From: Cupriavidus taiwanensis
Lineage (GTDB): Bacteria > Pseudomonadota > Gammaproteobacteria > Burkholderiales > Burkholderiaceae
Assembly: GCF_900250075.1 (NCBI RefSeq)
Contig: NZ_OFTT01000008.1
Coordinates: 1 to 5,386 of the forward strand
Direction: 5' to 3'
DNA: 5,386 nucleotides
A program made the translations under genes and the position numbers. Positions 4,530 through 5,386 of the stretch are shown piece after piece (position 1 is the first letter of the stretch; each line of letters starts with the position of its first letter). The notes beneath the pieces are model-generated. The model saw nothing but the letters and a program-made list of their open reading frames with translations, had not been told where the DNA came from and ran no database searches.

Positions 4530-5386
4530 TTATTTCCTAGACAAATTAGAGCCAATACCATCAGCTTTACCGTCTTTCCAGAAATTGTTCCAAGTATCGG
4601 CAACAGCTTTATCAATACCATGAAAAATATCAACCACACCAGAAGCAGCATCAGTGACGACATTAGAAATATCCTTTGCAGTAGCGCCAATATGAGAAGA
4701 GCCATACCGCTGATTCTGCGTTTGCTGATGAACTAAGTCAACCTCAGCACTAACCTTGCGAGTCATTTCTTTGATTTGGTCATTGGTAAAATACTGACCA
4801 GCCGTTTGAGCTTGAGTAAGCATTTGGCGCATAATCTCGGAAACCTGCTGTTGCTTGGAAAGATTGGTGTTTTCCATAATAGACGCAACGCGAGCAGTAG
4901 ACTCCTTCTGTTGATAAGCAAGCATCTCATTTTGTGCATATACCTGGTCTTTCGTATTCTGGCGTGAAGTCGCCGACTGAATGCCAGCAATCTCTTTTTG
5001 AGTCTCATTTTGCATCTCGGCAATCTCTTTCTGATTGTCCAGTTGCATTTTAGTAAGCTCTTTTTGATTCTCAAATCCGGCGTCAACCATACCAGCAGAG
5101 GAAGCATCAGCACCAGCACGCTCCCAAGCATTAAGCTCAGGAAATGCAGCAGCAAGATAATCACGAGTATCCTTTCCTTTATCAGCGGCAGACTTGCCAC
5201 CAAGTCCAACCAAATCAAGCAACTTATCAGAAACGGCAGAAGTGCCAGCCTGCAACGTACCTTCAAGAAGTCCTTTACCAGCTTTAGCCATAGCACCAGA
5301 AACAAAACTAGGGACGGCCTCATCAGGGTTAGGAACATTAGAGCCTTGAATGGCAGATTTAATACCAGCATCACCCATGCCTACAG
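4530..5386 (-). CDS. H: DNA pilot protein H, residues 44-328
   Basis: This continues the gene begun at 130-1 and ends at TAA (4532-4530), giving the full 328 residues when the circle is closed. After the hydrophobic N-terminus comes a Gly/Ala-rich region. A long, charged, Gln-rich helical region follows at residues about 145-280, where the known structure is a ten-helix coiled-coil tube for DNA delivery. Residues 150-182 contain three near-copies of an 11-residue unit ([33 protein letters not shown]). The C-terminus ends in GIGSNLSRK. It is the last gene before the terminator T_H. No changes from the known protein are evident to me. Confidence 0.97.
   Translation of the reverse strand, partial: VGMGDAGIKSAIQGSNVPNPDEAVPSFVSGAMAKAGKGLLEGTLQAGTSAVSDKLLDLVGLGGKSAADKGKDTRDYLAAAFPELNAWERAGADASSAGMVDAGFENQKELTKMQLDNQKEIAEMQNETQKEIAGIQSATSRQNTKDQVYAQNEMLAYQQKESTARVASIMENTNLSKQQQVSEIMRQMLTQAQTAGQYFTNDQIKEMTRKVSAEVDLVHQQTQNQRYGSSHIGATAKDISNVVTDAASGVVDIFHGIDKAVADTWNNFWKDGKADGIGSNLSRK
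4971..5069 (-). repeat. Three tandem 33-base / 11-residue repeats in H
   Basis: Units at 5069-5037, 5036-5004 and 5003-4971 encode [22 protein letters not shown] and [11 protein letters not shown], sharing the pattern (N/T)QKE(L/I)xx(M/I)Q. A fourth, degenerate unit ([11 protein letters not shown]) follows. Undecad periodicity is typical of nearly straight or right-handed coiled coils and fits the tubular assembly of H. Confidence 0.8.

Noticed and set aside
4763..5374. Minus-strand ORF of about 200 codons in another frame of H
   Set aside because: The Leu/Lys/Arg-rich translation is a frame shadow of the repetitive coiled-coil coding sequence, with no ribosome site recognised.
1..5386. Search for tRNAs, CRISPR arrays, insertion sequences, attachment sites or a novel defence system
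   Set aside because: Coding density is near total and every segment over 40 bases is explained by known phiX174 genes or cis sites. No such element was seen.

Overview
This window is a complete circular single-stranded DNA coliphage genome of the phiX174 type (Microviridae, Bullavirinae; host Escherichia coli). It is written as the complement of the viral strand and opened inside gene H. The identification rests on protein sequences I recognise (A, B, C, D, E, F, G, H, J, K), the exact 5386-base length, the 30-base replication origin, and the fact that the two ends join in frame in codon 44 of H. All genes lie on the minus strand of the window, which is the viral (messenger) strand. If w is a window position and p the conventional phiX174 coordinate, then p = 3061 - w for w up to 3060, and p = 8447 - w beyond that.

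In transcription order, from high to low window coordinates, the layout is as follows. The H-A gap (4467-4529) holds promoter P_A and a strong intrinsic terminator. Gene A (4466-2925) is the rolling-circle nickase and carries the origin inside it (4148-4119). A* starts within A at 3950, and B (3372-3010) is read in another frame of A. K (3010-2840) spans the A/C junction. C (2928-2668) is followed by D (2671-2213), with lysis gene E (2493-2218) inside D, then J (2213-2097). After a short GC hairpin come F (2060-777), a 110-base gap with the primosome assembly site, G (666-139) and H (130-1, continuing 5386-4530).

The genes form one replication and assembly programme. A nicks the origin and drives rolling-circle synthesis, and C diverts replication towards packaging. 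B and D are the internal and external scaffolds. F, G, H and J build the virion, and E lyses the cell. Start and stop codons overlap at A/C, B/K, C/D and D/J, so translation is probably coupled.

The main departure from the wild type I remember is an amber codon at codon 7 of gene E (window 2473-2475), which is the classical am3 lesion and is silent in D. Substitutions at 2228, 330, 268 and 250 also seem to match the am3 stock widely used as laboratory DNA and as a sequencing spike-in. The window is therefore a well-known laboratory phage, not a new system. The interesting points are the allele, the compressed overlaps, the terminator that contains A's ribosome binding site, the 11-residue repeats in H and the absence of GATC.
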